From contig NZ_JAMXAX010000036.1 of assembly GCF_023913775.1 (NCBI RefSeq), forward strand, positions 1-42,034: a stretch of DNA of 42,034 nucleotides, in the 5' to 3' direction. The position numbers and the translations under genes are program-made. The DNA is from Acidovorax facilis (GTDB taxonomy: Bacteria > Pseudomonadota > Gammaproteobacteria > Burkholderiales > Burkholderiaceae_C). The first letter of the stretch is position 1. The number at the start of each line of letters is the position of its first letter. Positions 1 to 8,119 of this stretch are shown here, piece by piece. Below the pieces are notes generated by a model that saw only the letters and a program-made list of their open reading frames with translations, was not told the DNA's origin and did not search any database.

Positions 1-1555
1 TCTTCCAGTTGCTCTTCCAGTCGCCACCCTTGCGGAATGCGGGCCTGTTGTTGCCGTAGCCGCTGCCATTGCCATAGCTGCCTGGATATCCTCCGGCCGG
101 TTCCCCTTGGGGCGGCCACGTTCCGGCATCGGGCGGGGCGTCCCAGGACGGCGGTTCGTGATCGTAGGCCGCCGGGGCCTGCCGGGCTGGCGCACTGCCT
201 GCGCCGGGGTGACCAGAGTAGCCAGAGTGGGAGGACCGGGGTGCCTCGCGCGACGTGGCCTGGCCCCACAGGTCGGCCAGGTCCTGGGCCTTGAGCTGGG
301 TCAGGTCCGCCAGATCGCTGAGCACCTGGCGCTTGAGCACGCCATCGGGCAGGGCCGTCCACAGCGGGCGGGCGTTGCTGGCCATGTGGGCGCGGCCCTC
401 GGCGGTGGCCAGATCGCAGCCATCACTTGCTGATTCAACCAGGAAGCGGCTGAGCGGCACGGCCTCGGCAATGCAGCGGGCAAAGGCGTCGGTGCCGTGC
501 TCGCGCACGTAGCTGTCGGGGTCGTGCTCGGCAGGCAAAAACAAGAACTTGATGCTGCGCGTGTCGGTGGCGTGGGACAGGGCTCCATCGAGTGCCTTGC
601 GCGCAGCGCGACGACCTGCCGCGTCGCCATCGAAGCTGAACACCACCGATTCGGTGAAGCGCAGCAGCTTTTGCACATGTTCAGGTGTGCAGGCCGTGCC
701 CAGCGTGGCCACCGCATTCGGAAAGCCCAGCTGCGCCAGCGCCACCACGTCCATGTAGCCTTCGGTGACCAGCGCGTAGCCGTGCTCGCGGATGGCGGTG
801 CGCGCCTCGAACAGACCATACAGTTCGCGCCCCTTGTGGAACACCGGGGTTTCGGGTGAGTTGAGGTACTTGGGCTTGTCATCGCCCAACACCCGCCCGC
901 CAAAGCCGATGCATTCGCCCTTGACGTTGCGGATGGGGAACATCACCCGGTCGCGAAACCGGTCATAGCGCTTGCCGCCATCTTCGTCGTTGACGATGAC
1001 CAACCCGCTCTCTTCCAGCAACGGGTCGTCGTACTGGGGGAACACGCTGGCCAGGCTGCGCCAGCCCTCCGGTGCGTAGCCCAGGCCATAGCGCTTGGCC
1101 ACGGTGCCCGAGACGCCACGGCCTTTGAAGTAGCCGATAGCGCGTTGTGACTCGCGCAGGTGGCGGCGGTAGGCGTTGGCGGCTTTTTCGAGCACATCGG
1201 TCAGCGTGGCCTGCTTTTGGCGGGCGGCGGCGGCGCGCTCTTTTTCCTGCGGGGAGATGTCGTCGTCCGGTACCTGCAGGCCCACCTGCTGGGCCAGATC
1301 CTGTACCGCCTCGACAAACCCCATGCCCGCGTGTTCCATGAGGAAACTGATGGCATTGCCGTTTTTCCCGCAACCAAAGCAGTGGTAGAACTGCTTGGCG
1401 GGGCTGACGCTGAACGAGGGGGATTTTTCGCCGTGGAAGGGGCACAGCCCCATGAAATTGGCGCCACCTTTCTTCAATGGCACGTAGCGGCCCACGATGT
1501 CGACCACATCGACGCGGGCAAGCAACTCCTGAATGAAAGACTGTGGGATCGTCAC
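1..1555 (-). CDS. dnaG: DNA primase DnaG, C-terminus cut by window edge
   Basis: This gene makes the RNA primers for chromosome replication and partners with the DnaB helicase. Reading leftward from a GTG at 1555, the frame stays open to base 1, giving about 518 residues. The N-terminus reads MTIPQSFIQELL, and a CHC2-type zinc finger is visible (C38, H41, C59, C62 in LCPFHGEKSPSF and FYHCFGCGKNG). A TOPRIM core follows, with the acidic motifs TEGYMD and FSFDGDAAGRRAA. After about residue 430 the chain becomes a Gly/Pro/Tyr-rich linker, and the DnaB-binding C-terminal domain lies outside the window. GTG is the only reasonable start because a TAG precedes it in frame and no ATG lies between. 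Shorter antisense and shifted frames across it are shadows. Confidence 0.95.
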   Translation of the reverse strand, partial: MTIPQSFIQELLARVDVVDIVGRYVPLKKGGANFMGLCPFHGEKSPSFSVSPAKQFYHCFGCGKNGNAISFLMEHAGMGFVEAVQDLAQQVGLQVPDDDISPQEKERAAAARQKQATLTDVLEKAANAYRRHLRESQRAIGYFKGRGVSGTVAKRYGLGYAPEGWRSLASVFPQYDDPLLEESGLVIVNDEDGGKRYDRFRDRVMFPIRNVKGECIGFGGRVLGDDKPKYLNSPETPVFHKGRELYGLFEARTAIREHGYALVTEGYMDVVALAQLGFPNAVATLGTACTPEHVQKLLRFTESVVFSFDGDAAGRRAARKALDGALSHATDTRSIKFLFLPAEHDPDSYVREHGTDAFARCIAEAVPLSRFLVESASDGCDLATAEGRAHMASNARPLWTALPDGVLKRQVLSDLADLTQLKAQDLADLWGQATSREAPRSSHSGYSGHPGAGSAPARQAPAAYDHEPPSWDAPPDAGTWPPQGEPAGGYPGSYGNGSGYGNNRPAFRKGGDWKSNWK

Positions 1556-1615
1556 ACCCCGTATTGTCCGCGTAAACTATTTGTTACCAGATATTGCAGA
1601 AGCGGGGCTTTCGGC

Positions 1616-2719
1616 ATGGCAGTCACGTTGCGGCACCAGGCGGTGGGTGGGGCAGGCACCCCGGCGCAGCACATGCTGCGGCGCCGGGATGTGGCTGTGC
1701 TGCTGCCGCTGGTGGCAACAGGCCTGTGGCCCACGGCCGCGCAGGCGGCGCCGGTGCTGCGTGTGCTGTCCTGGCCCGGGTATGCCGATCCCGATATCGT
1801 CGCGGTTTTCGAGAAGCGCCATGGCGCCAAGGTAGAGATCACCACCGTCGCCTCTGACGATGTGCTGCGTGCCAAGCTGGCCAACCCCCAGGGAGTCGGT
1901 TTTGACCTGGTGGCCGCCAATACGGCCGAAATTGCGCGGCTGGTGGTCCGCCGGCTGCTCGCACCGTTGCCCGTGCACAACATCCCCAACACCGAGCGGC
2001 AGCTGCCGCGCTTTCGGCAACTGCATGCCATCGCTGGCATTGCGCAGGGTTCGGACGTGTATGCGATGCCCTACACCTATTCAGAGATGGGGCTGATCTA
2101 CGACCGCCAGCAGATCAGTACCCCGCCTGCCTCCATTGCCGTGCTGTGGGACCCCCGCTGGCGCGGGCGCGTGCTGGCATTTGACGGCAGCAGCCACGGT
2201 TTTTCGCTGGCTGCGATGTACCGGGGGATGGCGCCGTTCCATATCCCTGCCGCGCAGTTCGGCCCGCTGGCGCGGGATCTGGTGGCCCTGCGCCGCAACG
2301 TGCGCTCGTTTTACAGCCTTCCCGAAGAGTCGCTGGAGCTGTTTCGCAAACACCGCATTGCGGTCATGCACGCCAACTATGGCCAGCAGCAGCTCAAGCA
2401 GTTGCGGGATGCGGGGCTGGATGTGGGCTATGTGGTGCCGCGCGAAGGGGCGCTGGCCTGGCTGGACTGCTGGGCCATCACCCGCAGGTCCACCCAGGTG
2501 GCGCTGGCCACCGAGTGGATCAACTACATGCTCGACCCCTCCGTCAGCCGCGAACTGACCCGGCGCCAGGGCCTGGCCAACACGCTCGAAGAGCCGCTCG
2601 CGCTGTCGGGCGATGCCCCCGCAGGCGCCATCGTGTGGCTGGAGCCCGTGGAGGACGAGGCCCGCCGCGCGCAGCTGTGGCAGCGCATCCTGTCGGGCGA
2701 CCGACCGAACCGGTTCTGA
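1616..2719 (+). CDS. PotD-like periplasmic polyamine-type substrate-binding protein
   Basis: A 367-residue extracytoplasmic binding protein of the spermidine/putrescine (PotD/PotF) class. An N-terminal secretion signal with a Tat-like RRR ends near AAQAAPV. Typical features follow: LRVLSWPGYADPDIV, a FDLVAAN segment, YAMPYTYSEMGLIYD, and near the C-terminus LDCWAITRRSTQ with EWINYMLDPSV. ATG 1616 has a weak GGGG purine stretch upstream; an in-frame ATG at 1673 would start directly at MLRRRD and cannot be excluded. No ABC permease or ATPase gene is adjacent. Instead the gene lies 3 bases upstream of a membrane diguanylate cyclase. That arrangement resembles NspS-MbaA of Vibrio cholerae, so I infer a sensory rather than transport role. 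The actual ligand is unknown. Confidence 0.85.
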   Translation: MAVTLRHQAVGGAGTPAQHMLRRRDVAVLLPLVATGLWPTAAQAAPVLRVLSWPGYADPDIVAVFEKRHGAKVEITTVASDDVLRAKLANPQGVGFDLVAANTAEIARLVVRRLLAPLPVHNIPNTERQLPRFRQLHAIAGIAQGSDVYAMPYTYSEMGLIYDRQQISTPPASIAVLWDPRWRGRVLAFDGSSHGFSLAAMYRGMAPFHIPAAQFGPLARDLVALRRNVRSFYSLPEESLELFRKHRIAVMHANYGQQQLKQLRDAGLDVGYVVPREGALAWLDCWAITRRSTQVALATEWINYMLDPSVSRELTRRQGLANTLEEPLALSGDAPAGAIVWLEPVEDEARRAQLWQRILSGDRPNRF

Positions 2720-2722
2720 GCC

Positions 2723-4393
2723 ATGAAAACCCGCATGAAATGGGGCATTGCGCTGCGGCTGGGGATGCTGCTCGCGTCCTTCAGTGTGTTTGCGGCCATT
2801 CTTGCGGGTTACTACACCTTTGATTCCAGCCGCGCGCGCCTGCAGGGGCGGGCCGAACAGGCGTTGCTGGCCACCACGCAGGTGCTGGCGCGCCACATGC
2901 AAGCCGGCTTTGGCACCGTGGCGCGCGACACGGCTTTTCTGGCCAGTGTGGCGGCCATAGAGCAGGACAAGAACGTGCTGGCTGATGTGTTTCGTGCCAG
3001 CTTGATCACACACCCGAGCTACCTGCAGATCCGCTTCATTGGCGTGCAGGACTTTGGCCTGGAGCTCGTACGCATCGACCGGACTGGCGACGCGTGGGTC
3101 CGCGCCAGCGAGGACGAACTGCAGGAGAAGGCCCACTTCCCCTTTGTGTTCGAAACCCTGGCGTTGGCGCCGGGCGAGGTCTATGTGTCGGAGTTCGGCA
3201 TCAACCACGAAGGCGCAGCCGATGCCGAGCCGCTGCCCGTGTTCAGCATGGCTTCGCCCGTGGTGCGGGGGGGGCAGGTGCGTGGCGTGGTGGTGGTGCG
3301 TGTGGCGGCGCAGCATTTCCTGCGTAGCTTCAATACAGCGCTGCCCGCGCCTTATGGTTTCTTCCTCAGCAACCGCTGGGGCGATTTTCTGGTGCACCCG
3401 GACGCCAGCCAGACCTTCGGGTTCGACCGGGGCCAGCGCATCCTGATCCAGGACAGCTTTGCGCCCGTGGCCGCACTGGTCGGGGGCCACCAGGAAGAGG
3501 TGGTGCTCAGCCTGCCGGGCACTGACGACGAAGAGGCCCGCGTCTTCTCGTTCGTGCGCATGCCCTTCGGGCGCGAGGAGGAAAAGCGGTTCATGGTGGT
3601 GGGGCTCTCGCAACCACTGGCGGCGGTCCAGGGCGAGGTGGTGAACCTGGGCAACAGCATCCTCAAGATCCTGCTGGTGCTGAGTGCCGTGGGGGTGGTG
3701 CTGGCGGCGTTGGTTTCACGCGTGGTCACCCAGCCCCTCAAAGCCATGGTGCGCGCCACGCAGGCACTGCCGCAGGGCCGTCCCCACGGCGTGCTGCCGG
3801 TGGATCGCGAGGACGAGGTGGGTGAGCTGGCGCGCAGCTTTCAAGACATGGAGCAGCAGATCCTGCGCCAGATGACCGAACTCAACGCCAGCCGCGATGC
3901 CATGGCCCACCTGGCACACCACGACGCACTCACCGGCCTGCCCAACCGACGCATGTTCGAGCAGCGCCTGGCGCAGGCGCTGGAGCTGTCGCGCCGCAGC
4001 GGGCGTGACTGCGCGCTGCTGTTTGTGGACCTGGATGACTTCAAGGCCATCAATGACGGGCGGGGGCACGCCGTGGGCGACCTGGTGTTGCAGGCCGTGG
4101 CCCGCACCATCGTAGGCGCCGTGCGCCAGGCCGACACCGTGGCCCGGCTTGCGGGCGACGAATTCACCGTGTTGTGCGAGAACGTGGATTCCGAAGATGC
4201 GGCCCTGCAGATCGCTGCCAAGCTGGAGCAGGCCTTCGAGTCTCCGCTCGACATCGAAGGCCAGCCCTTCCCGGTGCGAGCCAGCATCGGCGTGAGTCTG
4301 TTCCCGCGCGACGCGCACGACGCGCACACGCTGCTGGCCAGCGCCGACGCGGCGATGTACCGTATCAAGCAGAGTCGCCGCCGAAGGGTTTGA
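2723..4393 (+). CDS. Membrane diguanylate cyclase: periplasmic sensor, HAMP and GGDEF domains
   Basis: A 556-residue protein predicted to make cyclic di-GMP. It has an N-terminal membrane helix (about residues 8-28) and a periplasmic region of roughly 280 residues, probably a double-Cache-like fold. A second helix (ILKILLVLSAVGVVLAALV) is followed by a HAMP linker and a C-terminal GGDEF domain from about residue 388. The signature is AGDEF at 477-481; the A for the first G occurs in family members and the following GDEF is intact. An RxxD inhibitory site (R468-D471) stands five residues before it, suggesting product feedback. No EAL domain is present. It starts 3 bases after the PotD-like gene stop, so the two are almost certainly co-transcribed and probably functionally paired. 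Confidence 0.92.
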   Translation: MKTRMKWGIALRLGMLLASFSVFAAILAGYYTFDSSRARLQGRAEQALLATTQVLARHMQAGFGTVARDTAFLASVAAIEQDKNVLADVFRASLITHPSYLQIRFIGVQDFGLELVRIDRTGDAWVRASEDELQEKAHFPFVFETLALAPGEVYVSEFGINHEGAADAEPLPVFSMASPVVRGGQVRGVVVVRVAAQHFLRSFNTALPAPYGFFLSNRWGDFLVHPDASQTFGFDRGQRILIQDSFAPVAALVGGHQEEVVLSLPGTDDEEARVFSFVRMPFGREEEKRFMVVGLSQPLAAVQGEVVNLGNSILKILLVLSAVGVVLAALVSRVVTQPLKAMVRATQALPQGRPHGVLPVDREDEVGELARSFQDMEQQILRQMTELNASRDAMAHLAHHDALTGLPNRRMFEQRLAQALELSRRSGRDCALLFVDLDDFKAINDGRGHAVGDLVLQAVARTIVGAVRQADTVARLAGDEFTVLCENVDSEDAALQIAAKLEQAFESPLDIEGQPFPVRASIGVSLFPRDAHDAHTLLASADAAMYRIKQSRRRRV

Positions 4394-4443
4394 GTCAGCC
4401 TGGGGCGGTAGGCTGCGTTCTGTTTACCTCTCAGCACCGACCC

Positions 4444-6090
4444 ATGACCTCCATCTTTGACCAGCACCTGCCCCGCACCGAAGCCAACTTCGCTGCCCTG
4501 TCCCCCCTGTCGTTCATCGAACGCACGGCCGAGGTCTACCCCGACCGTCTGGCCATCGTGCACGGCACGCTGCGCCAGACCTGGGCACAGACCTACGCGC
4601 GCTGCCGCCAGCTGGCCAGCGCGCTGACCCAGGCCGGCATTGGCAAGAACGACACCGTGGCCGTGATGCTGTCCAACACCCCACCCATGGTGGAGGCGCA
4701 CTTTGGCGTGCCCATGGCCGGCGCGGTGCTCAACACCCTCAACACCCGGCTCGACCCGGAGGCCATCGCCTTCATGCTCGACCACGGCGAGGCCAAGGCC
4801 GTGATCGTGGACCCGGAGTTCAGCGGCACCATGGCCAAGGCGCTGGCCCTGCGCACGGGCACCACCCCCATCCGCGTGATCGAGGTGCAGGACGCGCTTT
4901 ATGGCCCCGCCTTTCAAAGCCTGGGCGGCACCGACTACGAAGCCTTTGTGGCCAGCGGCGATGCGGCCTTTGCCTGGAGCCTGCCCGCCGACGAGTGGGA
5001 TGCGATTGCGCTGAACTACACCAGCGGCACCACGGGCAACCCCAAGGGCGTGGTCTACCACCACCGGGGCGCGGCCAGCAACGCCATCAGCAACGTGCTG
5101 GAGTGGGACATGCCCAAACATGCGGTGTACCTGTGGACGCTGCCCATGTTCCACTGCAACGGCTGGTGCTTTCCGTGGACCATCGCAGCCCGCGCAGGCG
5201 TCAACGTGTGCCTGCGCAGGGTGGACGCGCAGGCCATCTTCGACGCCATCCGCAACCACGGTGTCACGCACTACTGCGGCGCGCCCATCGTGCACGGCCT
5301 GCTGGTCAACGCGCCCGATGCGATGAAGGTGGGCATCCCCGCAGGCGTCAAGGCCATGGTGGCGGGCGCCGCGCCACCGGCCTCGATGATCGAGGGCATG
5401 GAAAAAATGGGGTTCGACCTGACCCATGTGTACGGCCTGACCGAGGTGTATGGCCCCGCCACCGTGTGTGCCAAACACGAAGCCTGGGATGCCCTGGACA
5501 TCGGCGAGCGCGCCCGCCTCAACGCCCGCCAGGGCGTGCGCTACCACCTGGAGCGCGACGTGCGCGTGCTCGACCCCGAGACCATGCTGCCCGTGCCACA
5601 GGACGGCGAAACCATGGGCGAGATCATGTTCAAGGGCAACATCGCCATGAAGGGCTACCTCAAGAACCCCAAGGCCACCGACGAGGCCTTTGCAGGCGGC
5701 TGGTTCCACAGCGGCGACCTGGCCGTGCAGTACCGCGACGGCTACATCAAGATCAAGGACCGCAGCAAGGACATCATCATCTCGGGCGGCGAGAACATCT
5801 CGTCCATCGAGGTCGAAGACGTGCTCTACCGCCACCCCGACGTGCTGGCCGCCGCCGTGGTGGCCAAGCCCGACCCCAAGTGGGGCGAGACGCCCTGTGC
5901 GTTTGTGGAGCTGAAGGCCGGTGCGCAGACCACGCCCGAGGACATCGTGGCGCACTGCAAGAAGCACCTGGCGGGCTTCAAGGTGCCGCGTGCCGTGGTG
6001 TTTGGCGAGCTGCCCAAGACCAGCACGGGCAAGATCCAGAAGTTCGAGCTGCGCAAGCAGGCCGGGTCGGCGGCCGCCATCAACGTCTGA
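4444..6090 (+). CDS. Acyl-CoA synthetase (AMP-forming, DmdB/medium-long-chain type)
   Basis: A 548-residue ATP-dependent acid:CoA ligase of the ANL superfamily that activates a carboxylic acid via an acyl-adenylate. The P-loop-like motif TSGTTGNPKG is at residues 193-202. Later come YGLTEVYGP, GWFHSGDLAVQYRDGYI and DRSKDIIISGGENIS, with the C-terminal catalytic lysine motif PKTSTGKIQKFELR. Length and motifs fit the group that includes methylmercaptopropionate-CoA ligase (DmdB) and medium-chain fatty acyl-CoA synthetases; the substrate cannot be read from the sequence. ATG 4444 is chosen because the family N-terminus (MTSIFDQHLPR) begins there. It follows the diguanylate cyclase by 50 bases and may be read from the same transcript, but no functional link is evident. 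Confidence 0.93.
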   Translation: MTSIFDQHLPRTEANFAALSPLSFIERTAEVYPDRLAIVHGTLRQTWAQTYARCRQLASALTQAGIGKNDTVAVMLSNTPPMVEAHFGVPMAGAVLNTLNTRLDPEAIAFMLDHGEAKAVIVDPEFSGTMAKALALRTGTTPIRVIEVQDALYGPAFQSLGGTDYEAFVASGDAAFAWSLPADEWDAIALNYTSGTTGNPKGVVYHHRGAASNAISNVLEWDMPKHAVYLWTLPMFHCNGWCFPWTIAARAGVNVCLRRVDAQAIFDAIRNHGVTHYCGAPIVHGLLVNAPDAMKVGIPAGVKAMVAGAAPPASMIEGMEKMGFDLTHVYGLTEVYGPATVCAKHEAWDALDIGERARLNARQGVRYHLERDVRVLDPETMLPVPQDGETMGEIMFKGNIAMKGYLKNPKATDEAFAGGWFHSGDLAVQYRDGYIKIKDRSKDIIISGGENISSIEVEDVLYRHPDVLAAAVVAKPDPKWGETPCAFVELKAGAQTTPEDIVAHCKKHLAGFKVPRAVVFGELPKTSTGKIQKFELRKQAGSAAAINV

Positions 6091-6099
6091 TCACCCGGC

Positions 6100-6363
6100 T
6101 CAGCCAAAACCGCACGCCAGCGTCTGCCGACCGTCCTCCAGGTTGTATTCGGACTTCCAGTAGTGCCGGTCTTCGATGGCGGTGAACTCCACGCCAGGCC
6201 CGGTCGGGTAGGCCTTCGCGAAAGGGCGGCGCAGGATCACGAGCAACTCGCACCGGGGCGGCCAGTCCGCCACCTCGTCGATGACGTTGCCCTGCGCCAG
6301 TTCGGCCTCCAGGATCACGCGCAGCGGGGCGGCCAGCGCGGCGAGAACCTGCTGGCGGCTCAT
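6100..6363 (-). CDS. Small hypothetical protein, coupled to the upstream gene
   Basis: An 87-residue protein that I do not recognise. It starts MSRQQVLAALAAPL, has a middle PPRCELLVILRRPF that looks like a beta strand, and ends with the aromatic stretch FTAIEDRHYWKSEYNLEDG. No signal peptide or membrane segment is visible. Its ATG overlaps the TGA of the upstream minus-strand gene (ATGA at 6363-6360), so the two are translationally coupled and should act together. Base composition is like that of the host. The other end of the gene is convergent with the acyl-CoA synthetase gene, leaving only 9 bases between stops. Confidence 0.7.
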   Translation of the reverse strand: MSRQQVLAALAAPLRVILEAELAQGNVIDEVADWPPRCELLVILRRPFAKAYPTGPGVEFTAIEDRHYWKSEYNLEDGRQTLACGFG

Positions 6364-6857
6364 GCGCAGGGCTGGCTGGCGGCTAGGGGCCTCGCCGACC
6401 GCTGGGTCGCCGCATCGTCCAGCAGCCGCTGCAGCGCCTGCACCTGCCACTGGTGCTCCGGCTCAAACGCCGAGAGGTCTTGCACCGCATACCCGCCATA
6501 GGCATACACCGTGGCATAGGCCGCGTAGCTGGCGGCCTCCAGCGCCCGGCCCGCCAGCGCTTTGGCCACAGCGTAGGTGGCCGACACGGCGGCATGGGCC
6601 GACCCGTCCAGCGACTGCGAGCCCCGGTGGTGCGAGGCCACCGCTTTCAGCCGCTCTGCTGCGTTGGCCAAAGTGGCCGCATCCACTGTGCCCGCCGTGA
6701 ACGCGGCCAGCACGTCGAGGCCGGCGATGGCCTCCGGATCTTCCAGCAGATGGCGCACGCGCTGCACACAGGCCAGGCCAAAGGCCAGGCGCAGCGGGGT
6801 GTGGGCGTCGCTGGCCAGCCCGCAGTCGGCTGCCAGTTGGGTGAGAGCGGCGTTCAT
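6360..6857 (-). CDS. Helical hypothetical protein resembling Imm5-type putative immunity proteins
   Basis: A 165-residue all-helical, alanine-rich protein. It opens with MNAALTQLAADCGL, continues with LRLAFGLACVQRVRHLLED, and has an Ala/His/Tyr-rich central part (SAHAAVSATYAVAKALAG, ASYAAYATVYAYGGYAV). The pattern of Ala-rich helices with repeated H and Y resembles the family annotated as Imm5-like putative immunity proteins; this is a recollection of pattern, not a search result. ATG 6857 is preferred over two upstream in-frame ATGs because GGAAAGGA stands about 9 bases before it. The downstream 87-residue gene overlaps its stop by 4 bases. No polymorphic toxin or Rhs gene is adjacent, so an immunity role is uncertain. 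Confidence 0.6.
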   Translation of the reverse strand: MNAALTQLAADCGLASDAHTPLRLAFGLACVQRVRHLLEDPEAIAGLDVLAAFTAGTVDAATLANAAERLKAVASHHRGSQSLDGSAHAAVSATYAVAKALAGRALEAASYAAYATVYAYGGYAVQDLSAFEPEHQWQVQALQRLLDDAATQRSARPLAASQPCA

Positions 6858-6897
6858 GGTGTGCATCCTTTCCGGCGGCTGATCCATTTACAGAGTT

Positions 6898-6956
6898 TTG
6901 CTATCATTTACATAGCTTTTTGCGCAATCAGGATAAGCGTCAGGGCCTGTTTTTAT
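6898..6956 (+). repeat. Interspersed terminator-like repeat, copy C
   Basis: This copy contains GCTATCATTTACATAGC followed by TTTTTGCGC, GGATAAGCGTCAGGGCC and a T-rich end. It matches the plus-strand copy at 10541-10595 and the minus-strand copy at 14346-14408 through the shared order ATAGCT, GCGC, GGATAAGCG, AGRGSC, T-run. Here the central stem is weakened by changes in the first arm. It lies in the gap between the two minus-strand units at 6857 and 7049. Confidence 0.6.
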
Positions 6957-7048
6957 CAAAATCCTGGCGCTGCGCAGCCGGCGCTGGAAATTGTGGCGGC
7001 CCGTGGGCCGCGCGTCCAGCCGGGCAGAGGAGGTGGCGGCTTAGCTCG

Positions 7049-7948
7049 CTATGCCGCAAGGCCCTCCAGCCAGACCCGTGGCGACATGCCCACCTTCTGC
7101 GCAAACACGCGCGACAGCGCCGAGGGGTTGGCGTAACCCAGCTCGTTGGCAATCGACTTCAACGACCGTCCGCCGCGCAGATGGGCCTGCGCCAGCGTCA
7201 GCCGCCAGTGCGCCAGGTAGTCGGCGGGGGTGTCGCCCACCACGGCCTTGAAGCGGGCCGCAAACGCGCTACGCGACATGCCTGCCTGCTGCGCCATCTG
7301 TGCCAGGCTCCATGGCTGGCCTGGCGCATCGTGCAAGGCGGTGAGGGCGCGGGCCAGGGCAGGGTCGGCGAGACCCGTGAGCAGGCCGGGCGGCATGCGC
7401 GCCTGCTCGGGGTGGTCCAGCAGCCAGCGCAGCAGCTGCAGCAGCACCACTTCAAACAGCCGGTCGGCCAGCACGCGGTGGCCGCAGCGCAGGCGGTCGG
7501 TTTCGGCAAACAGCAGGTCCAGCGACTGCTGCAGCCCGTCCACCTTGCCCAGGGGCAGCAGCACCAGCGGGGGCAGGGCGCGGGCCAGCGGGTGGCTGGC
7601 ACCACCGTCAAAGTCCAGCGCCGCGCAGGTGAAGTCCGAGCCCTCCGTGGGCGCGTTGTGAAAAAAATGCTCCAGCGGTCGGGCGTAGAAGAGCAGGCTG
7701 GGCTCAGCTACCTCCAGCCGCTCCAGTGGCCCCGCCTGGGGCTGGTGCGTCACCACCATCTTGCCACGGCGCAGCACATGCAGAAACCCGCGCCCGGGCG
7801 CCGCCGCAAAGTGGGTCACGCCGCACAGCGGGCCGCTGTGGAACAGGTGGGCGCGCACCCGAAAGCGCTCCAGCAGCGACGACAGCCGGTCAAACGGAGC
7901 GGGTGCCTGCATTGGCAGAGGCGTGGTGCAGGTGTTGCGGGCATTCAT
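7049..7948 (-). CDS. AraC-family transcriptional regulator with cupin-type sensor domain
   Basis: A 299-residue regulator. The N-terminal two thirds fit the AraC-type cupin (cupin_6) domain: FRVRAHLFHSGPLCGV, GFLHVLRRGKMVV and PSLLFYARPLEHFFH. The C-terminal third is the double helix-turn-helix of AraC/XylS proteins: SLAQMAQQAGMSRSAFAARF, then DYLAHWRLTLAQAHL and SIANELGYANPSALSRVF. The start at 7948 gives MNARNTC and matches the usual domain start; a longer open frame upstream has no family resemblance. It is divergent from the CMD-like and PPOX genes, with two inverted repeats in the 171-base gap, so it probably regulates them and itself. Confidence 0.9.
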   Translation of the reverse strand: MNARNTCTTPLPMQAPAPFDRLSSLLERFRVRAHLFHSGPLCGVTHFAAAPGRGFLHVLRRGKMVVTHQPQAGPLERLEVAEPSLLFYARPLEHFFHNAPTEGSDFTCAALDFDGGASHPLARALPPLVLLPLGKVDGLQQSLDLLFAETDRLRCGHRVLADRLFEVVLLQLLRWLLDHPEQARMPPGLLTGLADPALARALTALHDAPGQPWSLAQMAQQAGMSRSAFAARFKAVVGDTPADYLAHWRLTLAQAHLRGGRSLKSIANELGYANPSALSRVFAQKVGMSPRVWLEGLAA

Positions 7949-7987
7949 GGTGATTCTGGATGATTGGGTATGAATAATGGATTTTAT

Positions 7988-8018
7988 GTGTCCAATGGTA
8001 CGCGCTGACGCTGGACAC
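7988..8018. promoter_or_regulatory. Inverted repeat GTGTCCA/TGGACAC, candidate regulator site
   Basis: GTGTCCA at 7988-7994 and its exact reverse complement TGGACAC at 8012-8018 are 17 bases apart, in the divergent gap between the AraC-type gene and the CMD-like gene. Location and symmetry suggest a binding site for the neighbouring regulator. AraC proteins often use direct repeats, so this is only a candidate. Confidence 0.35.
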
Positions 8019-8042
8019 TGCAGGGGTGCTGAGAACAGGCAC

Positions 8043-8072
8043 CCGGTGCTTAACCCCTTAACCAAGCACCGG
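8043..8072. promoter_or_regulatory. 9-bp perfect inverted repeat upstream of the CMD-like gene
   Basis: CCGGTGCTT (8043-8051) and AAGCACCGG (8064-8072) form a perfect 9-bp inverted repeat around a 12-base loop that itself contains TTAACC twice. It could be an operator, or an RNA hairpin in the leader of the CMD-like gene. No T-run follows, so a simple terminator is unlikely. Confidence 0.35.
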
Positions 8073-8119
8073 CCCTTTAAACCAAACCGTCTTTCATGAC
8101 CTTCAAGGAAATCCACACC

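Noticed and set aside
301..1445. Several shifted minus-strand frames inside the dnaG region that could suggest a frameshift
   Set aside because: The DnaG frame is continuous from GTG 1555 to base 1 with zinc finger and TOPRIM motifs in order; no frameshift is needed.
1160..1615. Upstream extension of the PotD-like gene to give a 519-residue protein
   Set aside because: The extension lies antisense to the conserved dnaG N-terminus. A signal peptide begins at 1616 or 1673, which fits a periplasmic binding protein.
3841..5967. Very long antisense open frame (over 700 codons) opposite the diguanylate cyclase and acyl-CoA synthetase genes
   Set aside because: It spans two real genes with strong family motifs on the plus strand and its translation is His/Gly/Val-rich with no recognisable motif. 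Long antisense frames are expected in GC-rich DNA.
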